Origin: Pseudomonas frederiksbergensis
Lineage (GTDB): Bacteria > Pseudomonadota > Gammaproteobacteria > Pseudomonadales > Pseudomonadaceae
Assembly: GCF_900105495.1 (NCBI RefSeq)
Contig: NZ_FNTF01000002.1
Location: 5,906,001 to 5,970,000, forward strand
Direction: 5' to 3'
Length of the DNA: 64,000 bases
Within the stretch, counting starts at the first letter, position 1. Every line of letters begins with the position of its first letter. This document shows positions 1 through 9,080 of the stretch, piece by piece. Under the pieces are notes generated by a model. It ran no database searches. It was not told where the DNA came from and saw nothing but the letters and a program-made list of their open reading frames with translations. Made by a program: the position numbers and the translations under genes.

Positions 1-969
1 ACACAGGACTGGCGATGGCTGGAACACCTGACCAACGCCTTTTACGCACTGGTGCTGATTGTCTGGGAACCGGTGTATGTCGCCTGCGGCTTCAGCCTTT
101 ATCTGAACCGGCGCACGGTGCTGGAGGCCTGGGATATCGAGCTGGTGTTCCGCCGCATGCGCCAACGCTTGAGCAGCGCCGCCGTCCCCCTGCTGCTGGC
201 AGCATTCCTGTTGATGCCGACAGCACAAACCGTGTGGGCCGCCGAGCCAGTCATTTCACCCGACAGCCCACGCCTGCTGGACCAGCCACTGACCAGTCAG
301 GCATCCCGCAACAGCATCAAGGCGATCCTCGATCAGCCTCCGTTCAAGAACAAGGAGTCCGTCACGCGCTATCGGTTTGGCGAGGACCAACCCGCCGCCG
401 ATACGGCGGACGATGACCCAACAACCGAATGGCTGGAGGCGCTGCTCAAGCTTCTGGACAACCAACGCTTCGGCGCAACGGCCACGCTGATCGAAGTGGT
501 GTTGTGGGCGGTCGTGATCGGTGCCATCGGTTTATTGATCTGGCATTACCGTGACTGGATGCAAGCTTTCGTCAGGCGTCGACCGGCCTTGAACAGCAAG
601 GTCACGCGGCCGTTACCGCAACAGGCTTTCGGCCTGGACCTCAACCGCGAAACCCTGCCCGCCGACATCGCCGCCAGCGCCGAACGTCTCTGGCAAACCC
701 AACCTCGCGAGGCTCTCGGATTGCTCTATCGCGGTCTGCTCAGCCATTTGCTGCACGACTTCGACCTGTTGCTCAAACCCGCCGACACCGAAGGCGAAGT
801 TCTTCAGCGCATCGAACACCTGCACCAACCTGCCTTGCTGGCCTTCAGTAAAAGCCTGACCGGGCACTGGCAGAACATGGCCTACGGGCATCGCCTGCCT
901 CCCGCACATTTGCAACAGGAACTCTGTGACGGCTGGCGGGCGTTGTTCGGCCCGGGAGCGTTGCATTGA
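1..969 (+). CDS. DUF4129 domain membrane protein, 5' end outside window
   Basis: The frame is open from base 1, so the gene starts upstream of the window; about 322 residues are visible. There is a hydrophobic stretch near the left edge, another around LLLAAFLLMPTAQTVWA, and a membrane segment VVLWAVVIGAIGLLIWHY in the middle. The C-terminal third (RLWQTQPREALGLLYRGLL onward) looks like DUF4129. Such proteins accompany MoxR ATPases and DUF58 proteins at the membrane, and the next three genes are exactly that set, each overlapping the previous one by 4 bp. The molecular function of the family is not known. Confidence 0.8.
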   Translation, partial: TQDWRWLEHLTNAFYALVLIVWEPVYVACGFSLYLNRRTVLEAWDIELVFRRMRQRLSSAAVPLLLAAFLLMPTAQTVWAAEPVISPDSPRLLDQPLTSQASRNSIKAILDQPPFKNKESVTRYRFGEDQPAADTADDDPTTEWLEALLKLLDNQRFGATATLIEVVLWAVVIGAIGLLIWHYRDWMQAFVRRRPALNSKVTRPLPQQAFGLDLNRETLPADIAASAERLWQTQPREALGLLYRGLLSHLLHDFDLLLKPADTEGEVLQRIEHLHQPALLAFSKSLTGHWQNMAYGHRLPPAHLQQELCDGWRALFGPGALH

Positions 970-2129
970 ACCGGCGACACTGGCTGGCGGTCGGCGTGTT
1001 CATCGCCGTGCTATTGGGCGCGCTGAGTGTTTATCTGTACGTCAAGGCGACGCCCTATCAGGCAGACATCGATCACGGCCCCTCGCCCGAAGCCCAGGCC
1101 AATCCCTATCTCGCTGCCGAATATTTCCTGCGCAAACAGGGCCTGACGGTGAACCACGCCAACGGCCTCGATATCCTGCCCACCCTGGAGCCACATCAGC
1201 ACAGCCTGTTATTGCTCGGGGAGCGCGACAACATGACACCGCGCCAGGTCGATCAGCTGCTGAACTGGACCCGGGCCGGCGGGCGTCTTTTGTTTGTTGC
1301 CCAGTCCCTGTGGGATGAAAAAACCGGCCAAAGCAACGACCTGTTGCTCGACCGGGTGCAACTGCACCAGTCGCTGAGCAAAGACCTCAAGGACCCGCCG
1401 CACACTATCGATGACGATCCTTATCCCAAGCTGACCAAGTTGTATCTGGAAGACGAAAACGCGCCGGCCTACGCCGGTTTCGATACCGCATTCCATCTCG
1501 AAGACCCGAAAAACCTCGCGCAAGCCTGGGCCAACAGCGGCAAGGCCACGCACATGATGCAGCTCAATCACGGGCTTGGTTCGATCATCGTGGTCACCGA
1601 CGCCGACCTGTGGAAAACCCCGGCCATCGACCAGTACGACAACGCCTGGCTGCTCTGGTACCTGACCGCGGACACGAACGTGACCCTGCTGTTCAACACC
1701 GATCACGACAGTCTGCCGACCTTGCTCCTGCGCTATTTCCCTCAAGCATTGGTCGCCCTTTTTGCCCTTATCGGCCTTGGCTTCTGGCACGTCGGCGTGC
1801 GCCAGGGTCCGCTGCTGGAACCAGCCCCGAGAGCCCGCCGTCAACTTCAGGAACACCTACGCGCCAGCGCCGATTTCATGTTGCGCCGCAACGGTCAGCA
1901 GCACCTGTTGCACGCCTTGCAGCACGACATCTTGCGTCGTGTGCGGCGCCGTCATCCCGGTTTCGAACAACTCGGCGTTGCCGAACAATGGCTGGTGCTC
2001 GCACGCCTGACCGGCCAACCCACACGCGCTATCAGCCAGGCCATGAGCCCGCGACCGAAACAGCGGCTGTCCAGCGCTGAATTCAGCCGTCAGGTCGCCC
2101 ACCTGCAAACCTTGAGGAATGCCTTATGA
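966..2129 (+). CDS. DUF4350 domain-containing membrane protein
   Basis: 387 aa, TTG start within a TTGA overlap with the preceding stop, which implies translational coupling. The N-terminus carries a membrane anchor (AVGVFIAVLLGALSVYLYV). An extracytoplasmic DUF4350-like region follows, with HSLLLLGERDNMTPRQVDQL and GGRLLFVAQ, and a second hydrophobic segment (LVALFALIGLGFWHVGV) lies near residue 265. The cytoplasmic tail is Arg-rich. DUF4350 proteins usually sit in MoxR/DUF58 operons, as here. Biochemical role unknown; family call from overall pattern and context. Confidence 0.78.
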   Translation: MNRRHWLAVGVFIAVLLGALSVYLYVKATPYQADIDHGPSPEAQANPYLAAEYFLRKQGLTVNHANGLDILPTLEPHQHSLLLLGERDNMTPRQVDQLLNWTRAGGRLLFVAQSLWDEKTGQSNDLLLDRVQLHQSLSKDLKDPPHTIDDDPYPKLTKLYLEDENAPAYAGFDTAFHLEDPKNLAQAWANSGKATHMMQLNHGLGSIIVVTDADLWKTPAIDQYDNAWLLWYLTADTNVTLLFNTDHDSLPTLLLRYFPQALVALFALIGLGFWHVGVRQGPLLEPAPRARRQLQEHLRASADFMLRRNGQQHLLHALQHDILRRVRRRHPGFEQLGVAEQWLVLARLTGQPTRAISQAMSPRPKQRLSSAEFSRQVAHLQTLRNAL

Positions 2130-3124
2130 GTGAGATCGAGCCCGGCACACTGAACCACGCTGCGCAGCAACGCCAGCGCGCCAGCCAGTTGGCCCAGGCG
2201 GTAAGAACTGAACTGCAAAAAGCCGTGATCGGCCAGAACAGCGTGATCGACGATGTGCTCACCGCCCTGATCGCTGGCGGCCATGTGCTGCTCGAAGGGG
2301 TGCCGGGGTTGGGCAAGACGTTGCTGGTACGCGCCCTCGCCCGCTGCTTCGGCGGCGAGTTCGCACGTATCCAGTTCACCCCGGACCTGATGCCCAGCGA
2401 TGTCACCGGGCATGCGGTGTACGACATGCAAACCGAGCAATTCAAACTGCGCAAAGGGCCGTTGTTCACCAACCTGTTGCTGGCCGACGAGATCAATCGC
2501 GCCCCGGCGAAAACCCAGGCCGCACTGCTCGAAGCCATGCAGGAACGCCAAGTCACCCTCGAAGGCCGCGCCCTGCCGATTGCGCAACCGTTCATGGTGC
2601 TCGCCACGCAAAACCCCATCGAACAGGAAGGCACTTACCCGTTGCCGGAAGCCGAGCTCGATCGCTTCATGCTCAAGGTGCGCATGGACTACCCCGACGC
2701 CGATCAGGAACTGAACATGGTGCGCCAGGTCAGCCGCTCGACCCGTGCCGACATGCTCGATGTGCAGCCGTTGCGCACCGTCCTGCAAGCCAAGGATGTG
2801 CTGGCTTTGCAGCGCATCGCCAGCGACTTGCCGCTGGACGATCAGGTGCTCGATTACGCCGTGCGCCTGGCCCGCACCACGCGCACGTGGCCGGGGTTGA
2901 CCCTCGGCGCCGGGCCTCGGGCGTCCATCGCGCTGGTACGTTGCGCCCGCGCCCGCGCCTTGTTGCGTGGCGGCGAATTTGTGATTCCCGATGACATCAA
3001 GGGCTGCGCGCTGTCGGTACTGCGCCACCGGGTGCGCATTGCCCCGGAGCTGGACATCGAAGGGCTGGAGGTCGATCAAGTGCTCAAGCAACTGCTCGAT
3101 CAAGTGCCGGCGCCACGCCTGTGA
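2126..3124 (+). CDS. MoxR-family AAA+ ATPase
   Basis: 332 aa. Walker A is GVPGLGKTLL (about residues 59-68), Walker B and neighbouring helix read LLLADEINRAPAKTQAALLE, and sensor 1 lies in VLATQNPIEQEGTYPLPEAE. These are the hallmarks of MoxR ATPases, which act as chaperone-like remodelling enzymes with VWA-domain partners. The ATG lies in an ATGA overlap with the DUF4350 gene and the stop overlaps the next start, so the four genes are one transcript. The partner is probably the DUF58/VWA protein that follows. Substrate unknown. Confidence 0.93.
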   Translation: MSEIEPGTLNHAAQQRQRASQLAQAVRTELQKAVIGQNSVIDDVLTALIAGGHVLLEGVPGLGKTLLVRALARCFGGEFARIQFTPDLMPSDVTGHAVYDMQTEQFKLRKGPLFTNLLLADEINRAPAKTQAALLEAMQERQVTLEGRALPIAQPFMVLATQNPIEQEGTYPLPEAELDRFMLKVRMDYPDADQELNMVRQVSRSTRADMLDVQPLRTVLQAKDVLALQRIASDLPLDDQVLDYAVRLARTTRTWPGLTLGAGPRASIALVRCARARALLRGGEFVIPDDIKGCALSVLRHRVRIAPELDIEGLEVDQVLKQLLDQVPAPRL

Positions 3125-4452
3125 AACCCTCGCGCCTGCTGCTGATCTGGCTCACAGTGTTGCTGGCCATCGGCATCGTGCTGGGCACATTGCGGGCATT
3201 GGACATCGAGGTTCCATCAAGCCTGTTGTCGATCCACTGGGGATTGTTATTGGCACTGCTGGCCCTGGCGATACTCGACGCCGTCCGTCTCAAACGACTG
3301 CCCTCGCTCCGACTCCACCGACAAATGCCCGGCAGCCTTGCACTCGGTCGATGGGGTGAAGTGCGACTGGAGGTCGAGCATGATTTTGCCCAACCACTGA
3401 ACATACAGATTTTCGACCATGTGCCGCACGGCCTGAGCTTCGAAAACCTGCCCCTGTCGGTCGAACTGCAACCCAGCCAGCACAGCCAGATCGGCTATCG
3501 GCTACGCCCGCTAAAACGCGGTCATTTCACCTTCGAACACTGCGAAATCAACCTGCCGAGCCCATTGGGCCTGTGGTCTGACAAACGCCTGCTCAACGTG
3601 ACCGATAACGCCCGCGTCTACCCCGACTTCGCCCGCCTCTACGGCGGCCAATTATTGGCGGTGGACAACTGGCTCAGCCAACTCGGCGTACGCCAACGCC
3701 AGCGTCGCGGTCTGGGCCTGGAATTTCATCAACTGCGTGAATTTCGCGAGGGCGACAGCCTGCGCCAGATCGACTGGAAAGCCACCGCCCGCCAGCGCAC
3801 TCCAATTGCCCGCGAGTATCAGGACGAACGCGACCAGCAGATCATCTTCATGCTCGATTGCGGCCGCCGCATGCGCAGCCAGGATGATGAACTGTCGCAC
3901 TTCGACCATGCGCTCAATGCCTGCCTGCTGCTCAGCTACGTCGCCCTGCGCCAAGGCGATGCGGTAGGCCTGAGCACCTTCGCCAGTGACCGACCGCATT
4001 ACCTCGCGCCGGTCAAAGGCACCGAGCAACTCAAGGTCTTGCTCAACGCTGTCTATGACCTCAACAGCATCCAGCGCCCAGCCGATTATCAGGCCGCCGC
4101 CAACCAACTGCTGGCCCGACAAAAACGCCGGGCGCTGGTGGTGCTGGTGACTAACTTGCGGGATGAAGATGATGAAGAACTGCTCAACGCCGTCAAACGT
4201 CTGGGCAAGCAGCATCGAGTGTTGGTGGCGAGCCTGCGCGAAGACTTGCTCGACACGCTGCGACACACACCGGTGCAGACCTTGCAGGAGGCGCTGGCCT
4301 ACTGCGGGACGGTGGATTATTTGAATGAACGGGCGGAACTCCATGAGCGGTTGAGTGCTCATGGGGTTCAGATGCTGGACGCTCGGCCCGGGGAGTTGGG
4401 GGCTGAGTTGGTGACGCGGTATTTGAGCTGGAAAAGAGCCGGGATGCTGTAG
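3121..4452 (+). CDS. DUF58 (VWA-like) domain protein
   Basis: 443 aa, GTG start in a GTGA overlap with the MoxR stop. Two N-terminal membrane helices (LLLIWLTVLLAIGIVLG and LLLALLALAILDAV) precede a beta-rich region. The DUF58 signature EFHQLREFREGDSLRQIDWKA lies near residues 205-225, and a MIDAS-like FMLDCGRRMRS follows at about 250. DUF58 proteins are the usual VWA partner of MoxR ATPases. Last gene of the operon; its stop is 22 bp from the convergent Ig-like gene, so this is the right-hand edge of the conserved block where the Tc region begins. Confidence 0.9.
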   Translation: MKPSRLLLIWLTVLLAIGIVLGTLRALDIEVPSSLLSIHWGLLLALLALAILDAVRLKRLPSLRLHRQMPGSLALGRWGEVRLEVEHDFAQPLNIQIFDHVPHGLSFENLPLSVELQPSQHSQIGYRLRPLKRGHFTFEHCEINLPSPLGLWSDKRLLNVTDNARVYPDFARLYGGQLLAVDNWLSQLGVRQRQRRGLGLEFHQLREFREGDSLRQIDWKATARQRTPIAREYQDERDQQIIFMLDCGRRMRSQDDELSHFDHALNACLLLSYVALRQGDAVGLSTFASDRPHYLAPVKGTEQLKVLLNAVYDLNSIQRPADYQAAANQLLARQKRRALVVLVTNLRDEDDEELLNAVKRLGKQHRVLVASLREDLLDTLRHTPVQTLQEALAYCGTVDYLNERAELHERLSAHGVQMLDARPGELGAELVTRYLSWKRAGML

Positions 4453-4474
4453 TGTCTTCTTACATATTTAAACG

Positions 4475-7400
4475 TTAACGGGGAATAACCGAGACTATCA
4501 ATAACTTGGTGTCAATTGGCGTGCCATGCAGGTCGCGGACCTGCGCCTCGATTCTCATGTCGCCAACGACGTCGGCGGAAAGATTTTTATAAGTCAAACC
4601 GTCTGTGTTGGTTTTCGTCGGTAAGCCTTGCTCAATACCACCTTTAAACCAAAATACCTCTACGCCATCAACAGGTTTGTCAGTTGCTGAAGAAACGATA
4701 ATGGCATATGCGTACACCGTTCCCCCAACCGTCACAACGTCACCACCGTTTGACACCAGTCGCCGCACCTGAAGACTATCCAATGTAACGACCAATAACT
4801 TCGCATCCCAACCACCGATTCCGCCCTCTACAACAGCCTCCAGCAAGCCTTGTTTTACGAAGGGAAGTTTGAACGTTGCACCGGCGATACCATTCGAGTT
4901 TGTCTTGCTCGGGGCTATCGATACACCCGGAAAATCCCACTTCACCCATACATCCGGCAATGGCTCGCCTGTCCTGGCGGAAACGATGGTGGCTAGCGCA
5001 GAGAACTCTTGTTCTGGATAACCCGGAGGCCCTACGCTAATTAGTTCTTTTACTTTGCGAGGTTCGTTCAGCGTAAAGCTCAAGGAAACGGAATCCGAAT
5101 TCAGCTCACTCCCCACCGTCGCGGTCAGCTCAGCCACACCGGGCATGATTGGAACAAAGCGCACTTTCGCCACACCGTAAAAGTCTGTCACAGAGGTCGC
5201 AATCCCGAGGTCGGGACTGCGCCAGGTCACCGTCACCCCTACCATTGGCTTGCCACTGATGGTCGATACCACACTTACCTTTTCGACAAGTTCCTGCCCC
5301 CAGTCCAGTGTCTGTTTAACACTGTTGCTCGCGGTAATTTTCAGCACCTGAGAGCCTTCGCCCAAGGACATCGCGTTTGCCGGAGACAAGCTTGCCAGCC
5401 GCTGCGATGACAGGCGCAACGCAAAACTGCCGTCCTTCAGATCGCCCACCTTGAATAAGTATTGCAACCCCACTCCTTCGTAGAACGTTCGTGGCACCCC
5501 AAGCCCGTCCGACAAAAAGCTGATACCCAGTTCGGAAGGTCCGGTTCCGGTCATTCCGAGCGTCAATTCATGATCAAACAGTGGGCTCTTGCTTGGTGCC
5601 ATCAGATCGACCGTGTGCTCTCCCTTACGGCGCGGAAAGTAGGTTTTTTGGCCCCATGGCTGGAACGGTTGCTTGTCAAAACTGACCATCACCCCTTCCC
5701 ACGGATCGCTCGCCAGCGCGGTGGCCGTCATGGTGCGTTTCTCTGAATAACCGTCGTAAGGACTCTCCACCAACGCCTCCACCTCATGTTCAGAATGAGC
5801 ATCAGCGGGTGCAAAGGCAAAGCCGGACCAGCCATAAGCATCGGTTTTCACCACGCTCGGAATGTCCGATGCAGACCAGGTCACCGGCACCTCATCCACG
5901 GCGTGACCGGTGAAATGGGAGAACACCTGAACCCACATCCACGCAGGATCCTGCCCCACGACCGGATTCACCGGCGATTCGCGCCACGCTCCAATCCTGA
6001 CTTTGTTATGCGCCAGCGCCATCGGCTTTGCAGTAGCGGCAAAGTCCAGCTGAGGCAATGCCAACGTCAGGGCAAACTCGCCCGGTTGCACACTTTCAGT
6101 AAAATCCAGCTTCCAGATCGCGCCTCCGTCGCTGATGACCTGAGGAAGGTTCAAATCAGGTTCGACGGTTGCCCCCAGTTTTTCTCCCGTCCATGTCAAC
6201 GTTGACATCAACCCCACCAGCGGGCTCAGCGCATTGGGCAATACGCTAAAGCGGTGGCAGGCTTCCAGACAGGGATGGAGCATTTCCCCGTCCAGCGCTG
6301 CCGGTATCTGATCGAGCATCAGGCTTAATTCTTCTGCCAGATCTACCGATACCAATCGCCCAGACAGTTCTCGAACGGTTGTAATGCCGTCCAGGCGTAG
6401 CTCCAGCTCAAACAGACTGCTGATGCTGTTATTCGCCTGTGAGACGAGTTTCCATTCCGCACCTGTTGCCTTTAGAAGCTTGGGCGTCCCTAAATCACTG
6501 GGCACCAGCCCGATATTCGGTGCCGCACCGCGCCAGTGCAAACTGATGCTTTTACCAATCCACCCACTGCCGGTGACAGGCACAACCTTCAAGGTATGTG
6601 TTTGACCACGTCGGCAGAGCACGCCGAGCGTAGCCCGATCGACTTCCATCCCGTCCAGGAAGATCCTGACCTCTCTTTTCCAGGGACTGGTCTCAATAGC
6701 CTTCACCTCGAAAACATGCGGCTCAACCGCAACGGCCTCCGCGTGGGCCTTGATGCTGGCCGTGACAATCAGATCCCCGGCGCTATTGGGCGTATACAGC
6801 AAACTGGCCCAGCCACCAGCCCCGGTAACAGTAGGAACAGTTCCAAGGGGAGTCTTCCAGTCGACCAATGCATTGACCACCGCACCACCATCACGGCTGG
6901 CAATGACATGCACCACCTGCACCCGCAACAACACACTTTCCTGTTCATCCACCACTGGAGACTTGTTGGCTTCACGCACCTCACCGACCTTGACCAGATT
7001 GCGCGCCAGCGACATGCGTTTTTTCGGCGAAGGCAGCAGCAGTTTCGAGCAGGCCAGCGACAGATCGAACCGGCCGTCCAGTCGGTCTTCGCTCGTCAAG
7101 GTCCATACCGAATCAGTGCCAGTAACCGGCACCGGGTGCTCTAGCGCCGGACTGACGGCAACCCCCAGTTGCACATGGGAGTCACCGCTCCAATGCAACG
7201 ACAACTGCGTCTCCAACAATGGACTGCCCGAAGTCAGTCTTACGTGGACGGGATAATCCGACCTCCGATTGGGGTAACCGGTTTTTTCCTCCCAGCGCGT
7301 CTCAACCCCATCGGCGACCGCCATTACGTCCTTCCACGGGTCCGTCTCCAACACTCGGACCGCAAATGTTTGAGTCACGACACCCGCGACGTAATACAGA

Positions 7401-8515
7401 CTCTCAACCGATGCCTCTATGTCGAATTCGCCTTGCTCCGTCGGCTGATAGTCAAAGTACGCCCAGCCTTCATCATTGGTAACGACGGCCGCTCTCACCC
7501 CTTGTCCCGCAAGCGTCCAGTTCACCGTCCGCCCGCTGAGAGACTGCGCGGTGTAATAAGACGCCACCTTGACCCCCAGACGAACACTCTGACCGTATTC
7601 AAGCACCGGATAATAGGCCGCCTCGATCGCCTCTCTGAACACCAACCGATGATGCCCGAGGGATACGTTTACCGGGTAAGGCTCGGCGGTGTACTGGTTA
7701 TGCAGCTTCATCGAGAAGAAGTAGGGCCCCTCATCCCCGATCCACGGGCAATCAAGTTGCCATTGATCCTCAAGCGGGTGATCCACGCCCCAGGCAGGCT
7801 TCGCGACAATTGCACCTATCGGGTTATCGTCGCTGGTCAACGCGGCTTTGGTACCCAGCCAGGCGTTGCCCGGCGCGAGGTCGAATTTCAGCCCGTGAGC
7901 AAAGCTCTCAGATGCCCCCAGGCATAAGTGCAAAGTCTGCGACGGTGACACCTGCTCCTCATCAAGCGTCAGCCGTTGCATCACCGCCGGCTCCAGATGC
8001 AATTGAAGCTTGATCCGGGTAATACACACCCGCGACCAGTCGTCCCCAATCTCGTTGGCCGGGCTGAACACGCTGACGGTGATGGTGTCTTGACTGTGGA
8101 ACGGCAGATCCAGGTCGACTTCGTACTCGATCGGATTGAACTCCTGCGACTGCCCACTCTTCAGACGCGCCTGATCCTCCTCCAGATCCCGGAGTTTACC
8201 CGGCCGCAACAGGATCTCCAGTTCATCTGCCCCCCCCTCGATACCGATGACCAGCCTGCCCGCTTCGGTATGCAGCATCTCGCACAGAAAACTGATGACA
8301 TACCGAGCTTGAGCGCCAGGGTCTTGGGGAATCTTCAGCGCCTGGCTGACTGAACCCTGATTACCGGCCTCCAGTAACCGAATCGGGACACCCTCATAGG
8401 TTACGCCCACCGTAGTACACCAGCCGACCGGTCCCCCTTCCCAGTGGTTGAGGTATTTCTCGAAATCACCATTGAGCACAAGGTTCTCATTGGCCAGGAC
8501 AATCGGTTCATTCAT
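4475..8515 (-). CDS. Large Ig-like (Big-1 type) repeat protein coupled to TcaB
   Basis: 1346 aa from the ATG at 8515, chosen because AAGGAG lies 9 nt upstream and the start overlaps the TcaB stop by 8 nt (ATGAATGA); an ATG 12 codons further up lacks such a site. No signal peptide. The first ~150 residues look like a carbohydrate-binding beta-sandwich (NLVLNGDFEKYLNHWEGG). The rest alternates Big-1-like modules (GVTVTWRSPDLGIATSVTD, VNALVDWKTPLGTVPTVTG) with another beta-sandwich marked by LSLHWSG/LTWTG/LGMTGTG, linked by recurring ETDPWKDV/ETSPWKRE/ASDPWEGV segments. Big-1 domains occur in invasin-type adhesins. I infer a cytosolic or co-secreted adhesion or scaffold partner of the toxin; no enzyme motif seen. 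Confidence 0.85.
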   Translation of the reverse strand: MNEPIVLANENLVLNGDFEKYLNHWEGGPVGWCTTVGVTYEGVPIRLLEAGNQGSVSQALKIPQDPGAQARYVISFLCEMLHTEAGRLVIGIEGGADELEILLRPGKLRDLEEDQARLKSGQSQEFNPIEYEVDLDLPFHSQDTITVSVFSPANEIGDDWSRVCITRIKLQLHLEPAVMQRLTLDEEQVSPSQTLHLCLGASESFAHGLKFDLAPGNAWLGTKAALTSDDNPIGAIVAKPAWGVDHPLEDQWQLDCPWIGDEGPYFFSMKLHNQYTAEPYPVNVSLGHHRLVFREAIEAAYYPVLEYGQSVRLGVKVASYYTAQSLSGRTVNWTLAGQGVRAAVVTNDEGWAYFDYQPTEQGEFDIEASVESLYYVAGVVTQTFAVRVLETDPWKDVMAVADGVETRWEEKTGYPNRRSDYPVHVRLTSGSPLLETQLSLHWSGDSHVQLGVAVSPALEHPVPVTGTDSVWTLTSEDRLDGRFDLSLACSKLLLPSPKKRMSLARNLVKVGEVREANKSPVVDEQESVLLRVQVVHVIASRDGGAVVNALVDWKTPLGTVPTVTGAGGWASLLYTPNSAGDLIVTASIKAHAEAVAVEPHVFEVKAIETSPWKREVRIFLDGMEVDRATLGVLCRRGQTHTLKVVPVTGSGWIGKSISLHWRGAAPNIGLVPSDLGTPKLLKATGAEWKLVSQANNSISSLFELELRLDGITTVRELSGRLVSVDLAEELSLMLDQIPAALDGEMLHPCLEACHRFSVLPNALSPLVGLMSTLTWTGEKLGATVEPDLNLPQVISDGGAIWKLDFTESVQPGEFALTLALPQLDFAATAKPMALAHNKVRIGAWRESPVNPVVGQDPAWMWVQVFSHFTGHAVDEVPVTWSASDIPSVVKTDAYGWSGFAFAPADAHSEHEVEALVESPYDGYSEKRTMTATALASDPWEGVMVSFDKQPFQPWGQKTYFPRRKGEHTVDLMAPSKSPLFDHELTLGMTGTGPSELGISFLSDGLGVPRTFYEGVGLQYLFKVGDLKDGSFALRLSSQRLASLSPANAMSLGEGSQVLKITASNSVKQTLDWGQELVEKVSVVSTISGKPMVGVTVTWRSPDLGIATSVTDFYGVAKVRFVPIMPGVAELTATVGSELNSDSVSLSFTLNEPRKVKELISVGPPGYPEQEFSALATIVSARTGEPLPDVWVKWDFPGVSIAPSKTNSNGIAGATFKLPFVKQGLLEAVVEGGIGGWDAKLLVVTLDSLQVRRLVSNGGDVVTVGGTVYAYAIIVSSATDKPVDGVEVFWFKGGIEQGLPTKTNTDGLTYKNLSADVVGDMRIEAQVRDLHGTPIDTKLLIVSVIPR

Positions 8516-9080
8516 GGCTGCCAGCTCCTTTGGTATTGGGTGTATTGGCAATCGTCTCGGCTCTGGTCACCAAGTCTTCCACGGTTCGAATGAAGGTCGG
8601 CTCCCCGGCTTTGGCCGTGTAGCGGACGCGCACAATGACGTCTGTCAAAGAAGCGAGCAGGGAGGACTGCGGTTCTTTTTTCGGCCAAGGGAAGTGCACC
8701 CTCCACTGAGAGACCACCCCGGTGTTTTCGAAGGGGTTGAGCAAACCTTCATCGGGTTTCATCGCCGACAAGCCGTTGTCTGCAATGCCCATCGACAACG
8801 CTATTTGCTGACCGCTGCGCAGATTGATTTGCACGTCGGATGGAGCCACAGCGCCATCCGGCTTGTGCAAATACCTCACCGACGCTGTCGATGCCTTGGT
8901 TGCCGTCATGCTGCTGATCTGCAACAAGGTGGCCCGCACGTCCTGGTAAGGCCCGATCAGCACCGGCAAATCGACCTCGACCGAGCTGATTTGCCGGCAG
9001 AAATGCCCTGGATAGTCACGATCAAAAAGCAATTGCGTGAGCCTGAACTCCAATGTTCCTTTACTCGTCAACCGATCCAA
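8508..9080 (-). CDS. TcA (TcaB-like) C-terminal fragment, separated by frameshift
   Basis: 190 codons from a TTG that is probably not a real start. LTSKGTLEFRLTQLLFDRDY, PGHFCRQIS, LIGPYQDVRATL and the final LTDVIVRVRYTAKAG are the conserved C-terminus of Tc toxin A subunits, which forms part of the pore-forming A pentamer. The same frame continues upstream as TTWQEALDRL. The upstream ORF (9068-12586) carries the rest of the protein in another frame, and one extra base in the C5 run at 9100-9104 joins the two as IEPQPGGTTWQEALDRL. Treat as one gene, 8508-12586, of about 1359 aa. Confidence 0.85.
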   Translation of the reverse strand: MDRLTSKGTLEFRLTQLLFDRDYPGHFCRQISSVEVDLPVLIGPYQDVRATLLQISSMTATKASTASVRYLHKPDGAVAPSDVQINLRSGQQIALSMGIADNGLSAMKPDEGLLNPFENTGVVSQWRVHFPWPKKEPQSSLLASLTDVIVRVRYTAKAGEPTFIRTVEDLVTRAETIANTPNTKGAGSHE

